A stretch of 53,718 nucleotides of DNA from Myxococcus sp046520405. GTDB taxonomy: Bacteria > Myxococcota > Myxococcia > Myxococcales > Myxococcaceae. A program made the translations under genes and the position numbers. Shown one piece after another: positions 51,623 to 53,718 of the stretch. The stretch lies in the NCBI GenBank assembly GCA_046520405.1, contig JBKGHI010000039.1, positions 1 through 53,718 on the forward strand, written 5' to 3'. The notes under the pieces were generated by a model. That model did not search any database and was not told the origin of the DNA. It worked only from the letters and a program-made list of their open reading frames with translations. The stretch's first letter is position 1. Every line of letters starts with the position of its first letter.

Positions 51623-52153
51623 ATGAAGCTGCCCATTGCAGCCGCAGTGTCTCTGCCTGTCCTCGTGTTGGTGGTCTCCCATTTCAGCCAAGGATGGTGC
51701 CCAGCGGTGTCGAGCGCCTTCGCGGCCACGCCGGGCGACGGTCCGCGGCGGCTTGAGATCCAGCGGAACGGCTCGCAGCCCTCCACCAAGGGGCCCGCGG
51801 CGAACTTCACGGGCTCCGTGCGAGTGGACCCGCTGTTCCAGCCGAACGCACCGGGGCGCGTCTCTGGCGCCTATGTGACGTTCGAGCCCGGCGCCCGCAC
51901 GGCCTGGCACGCGCATCCGCTGGGGCAGACGCTGGTCGTCACCGCGGGCCTGGGGCGCGTCCAGCTCTGGGGCGCGCCGGTGGAGGAGATCCGGCCCGGC
52001 GACGTAATTCGGATTCCGGCGGGGCAGAAGCATTGGCACGGTGCTTCGCCCGAGACGGCGATGACCCACATGGCCATCCAGGAGGTCCTCGACGGAAAGA
52101 ACGTCGAGTGGATGGAGAAGGTCACCGACGCCCAGTACGGGAACCGGCCGTAA
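51623..52153 (+). CDS. Exported small cupin-domain protein
   Basis: The ATG at 51623 begins a 176-residue protein with a hydrophobic N-terminal signal (about residues 3-35, possible cleavage after SSAFA). The remaining part is a cupin closely similar to that at 49873: RNGSQPSTKGP, GSVRVDPLF, WHAHPLGQT and PAGQKHWHGA. The metal ligands are kept. It would act in the periplasm, the same compartment as the Tat-signal dehydrogenase encoded just upstream. A duplication followed by acquisition of a signal peptide explains the pair. Confidence 0.87.
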   Translation: MKLPIAAAVSLPVLVLVVSHFSQGWCPAVSSAFAATPGDGPRRLEIQRNGSQPSTKGPAANFTGSVRVDPLFQPNAPGRVSGAYVTFEPGARTAWHAHPLGQTLVVTAGLGRVQLWGAPVEEIRPGDVIRIPAGQKHWHGASPETAMTHMAIQEVLDGKNVEWMEKVTDAQYGNRP

Positions 52154-52307
52154 CGGCCGTGCAGGTGGAGGCGGAATCCTTCGCGAGCCGCCGCCACCTG
52201 ACGTTCAATACGGGCCGGCTCACCGTCGAGCCCGTCAACCCGCAGCCCCAGGGGCGCCCAGAAGGCGCCATCCTGGCGAGCGCGCCCGAAGTGCGAGGAG
52301 ACAACAG

Positions 52308-53000
52308 ATGAGTACAGCGAAGCGCCCGTACGTGATTTGCCACATGGTCCCCTCCCTGGATGGGCGCATCGTCACGAAAAGCTGGAAACTCTCGGCGCGC
52401 GCCATGGGCGAGTACGAGCGGACGGCGGAGACGTTCGACGCCGATGCCTGGATGATTGGCCGGATTTCGATGGAGCCCTACGCGGGCAAGGCGAAGGTCC
52501 CGGCACGCAAGGCAGGGGAGCCGATTCCCAGGACGGACTTCATCGCGAAGCGCGACGCGGAGTCCTACGCCATCGCGCTGGACCCCTCGGGCAAGCTCAC
52601 CTGGAAGTCGGGCTCCATCGATGAAGAGCACGTCATCACGATTCTCACGGAGCAGGTCTCCGACGACTACCTGGCCTTTCTTCAGTCCAAGGGTGTTTCG
52701 TACCTGTTCGGCGGGAAGACGGACCTGAACCTGAAGAAGGTGCTGGAGAAGCTCCGGAAGGAATTCAGCATCAAGCGGTTGCTCCTGGAGGGGGGCGGCA
52801 AGATCAACGGCTCCTTCCTGGCCGCGGACCTGATTGACGAGCTGAGCATCCTGGTGGCACCCATCGCGGATGGGTCCATCGGAACGCCGTCGCTCTTCGA
52901 TGCGAAGGAGGGCAAGGGGCCCACGCGTCACCTCAAGCTGGTCTCGTTCGAGCGGCGCAGCGGCGACATGCTCTGGCTGCGCTACAAGCTGAAGCGCTGA
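52308..53000 (+). CDS. RibD C-terminal/dihydrofolate reductase-fold protein
   Basis: GAGGAG precedes the ATG. The 230-residue protein resembles the stand-alone reductase domain of RibD: VICHMVPSLDGRI at the start, the FGGKTDLN segment near 140, and LLLEGGGKINGSFL near 165-178, the nucleotide-binding region. Related proteins bind NADPH and reduce pterin- or flavin-precursor-like substrates, but many are of unknown function. It has no signal peptide. It lies 154 bases after the exported cupin gene, a gap in which I see nothing clear. Confidence 0.85.
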   Translation: MSTAKRPYVICHMVPSLDGRIVTKSWKLSARAMGEYERTAETFDADAWMIGRISMEPYAGKAKVPARKAGEPIPRTDFIAKRDAESYAIALDPSGKLTWKSGSIDEEHVITILTEQVSDDYLAFLQSKGVSYLFGGKTDLNLKKVLEKLRKEFSIKRLLLEGGGKINGSFLAADLIDELSILVAPIADGSIGTPSLFDAKEGKGPTRHLKLVSFERRSGDMLWLRYKLKR

Positions 53001-53008
53001 GCTTCAGG
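52990..53008 (+). terminator. Hairpin over the stop codon of the RibD-like gene
   Basis: CTGAAGC (52990-52996) and GCTTCAG (53002-53008) pair around GCTGA. A second small hairpin, CACGCC-TCC-GGCGTG, lies at 53044-53058. Either could end transcription. Both are short and lack a T run. Confidence 0.35.
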
Positions 53009-53137
53009 GAAGTACGAGGTCAGGCAGGGGAGTGCTCTGCTCACACGCCTCCGGCGTGCATTGGACAGTGGCTGTCATACGTGTTCGTTGTTGGTTTGCT
53101 TACGTCGTGAATTTGGCGCCCCCAGGAATGAATACAT

Positions 53138-53500
53138 ATGAGTCATGAGAAGACCTGTCCGAAGTTGTCGTTGGAACGGCGCCAACTTCTTGTCACTGGG
53201 TTGGGGCTGGCTGCGGCCATCGTTGGAACGAATGCCATTGGCGCTCCTGCTGGACAGAAAGGTGGGCAGAGCGCCACGAAGCCCGAGAAGGAGCCGGCGT
53301 TCCGCGCCATGCGCATCGGCGTCATCGGCGCGGGTTGGTTGGGGGGCACCGTTGGCCGGCTCTGGGTGAAGGCCGGGCACGAGGTGCTGTTTTCGTCACG
53401 GCATCCCGAGGAACTCGTCTCCATGGCCCAAGAGCTTGGCCCACGCGCCTCAGTGGGAACTCCGCGGCAAGCGGCTGAATTCGGAACGGTCCTCTTGTTC
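53138..53500 (+). pseudogene. NADP-binding oxidoreductase (F420-dependent reductase-like), truncated by an IS
   Basis: The protein starts with a Tat-like signal (LERRQLLVTGLGLAAA). From about residue 58 it has MRIGVIGAGWLGGTVG, the dinucleotide-binding motif of the coenzyme-F420-dependent NADP reductase family, and then SSRHPEE. The homology stops at AEFGTVLLF, where this family usually continues with a VPY motif. At 53501 the sequence turns into GTAAG..., the end of an IS66-type element. The frame runs on meaninglessly to 53593. About half of the enzyme is missing in this window. Confidence 0.8.
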
Positions 53501-53718
53501 GTAAGAGCTCGCCGTGCCCCCTTCCAGCGCGTGCGGACCGGGCCGGAGCGCGCCGGACGGTCGGCGGTCAGTCGAGGCTCTTCGGCAAAGTGACGGTGCC
53601 GGGGTTCTCAATGGCGGCGAGAGCTGCGCGCAGCAGGTAGTCCCCCGGGTCTTCGCCGCGCAGCTTCGCCGTCTCAATCAGCGAGTAGAAGAGGGCGGCC
53701 ACTTGGGTGCCTCGCTCG
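53501..53718 (-). mobile_element. IS66-family insertion sequence, one end (continues beyond the window)
   Basis: The end begins GTAAGAGCTCGCCGTGCCCC. GTAA is the characteristic IS66-family terminus. The transposase C-terminus follows 67 bases inside on the minus strand. IS66 elements make eight-base target duplications; the flanking TCTTGTTC at 53493-53500 would be one copy. The other end is outside the window. Confidence 0.72.
53568..53718 (-). CDS. IS66-family transposase (TnpC), C-terminal fragment
   Basis: Read on the minus strand, the last 49 codons contain VAALFYSLIETAKLRGEDP and DYLLRAALAAI, the conserved tail of IS66-type DDE transposases, and stop at 53568. The N-terminal and catalytic parts lie beyond the right edge. 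The gene belongs to the element whose end is at 53501. Confidence 0.8.
   Translation of the reverse strand, partial: ERGTQVAALFYSLIETAKLRGEDPGDYLLRAALAAIENPGTVTLPKSLD

Overview
The window is GC-rich DNA (my estimate is close to 70% G+C) from a myxobacterium, most likely Myxococcus or a near relative. I infer this from the codon bias, the very large modular PKS genes and the PKS chemistry. No rRNA, tRNA or CRISPR array was seen.

Positions 2-36407 hold the 3' part of a one-way type I PKS/NRPS assembly line: five genes, six PKS modules and one NRPS module. In order they carry: (i) a partial module AT(methylmalonyl-type)-DH(degenerate)-KR-ACP; (ii) KS-AT(methylmalonyl-type)-DH-KR-ACP; (iii) a 5223-residue three-module protein; (iv) KS-AT(methylmalonyl-type)-DH-vestigial ER-KR-ACP; (v) C-A(alanine code)-PCP-reductase. 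The domain order, AT signatures and KR types match the shared polyene-alaninol part of myxalamid and phenalamide/stipiamide, which differ in the starter encoded upstream of this window. The first two genes each carry a one-base deletion that breaks the frame before the ACP. These are sequence errors or real lesions, and they decide whether the pathway works in this strain.

Positions 36553-42710 follow the assembly line. They encode a thiaminase I-like lipoprotein, a type I sulfatase without a signal peptide, a LuxI/FeeM-like GNAT acyl synthase, and a convergent LuxR-type regulator flanked by near-identical palindrome-containing repeats. A LysR regulator comes next. The acyl synthase/LuxR pair is the best candidate for an undescribed signalling circuit here.

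Positions 42751-53000 form a redox and efflux neighbourhood. It has a zinc alcohol dehydrogenase divergent from lysR, an RND efflux pair, an internally deleted SDR remnant, an aldo/keto reductase, a cytoplasmic cupin, a Tat-signal alcohol dehydrogenase, an exported cupin and a RibD-C-type reductase. The alcohol dehydrogenase and the cupin each occur as a cytoplasmic and an exported copy. Nearly identical boxes precede the first dehydrogenase and the SDR remnant/reductase unit, which suggests a common regulator, perhaps the LysR protein.

Positions 53138-53718 hold a Tat-signal NADP-binding oxidoreductase gene cut off by the end of an IS66-family insertion sequence that runs off the window.
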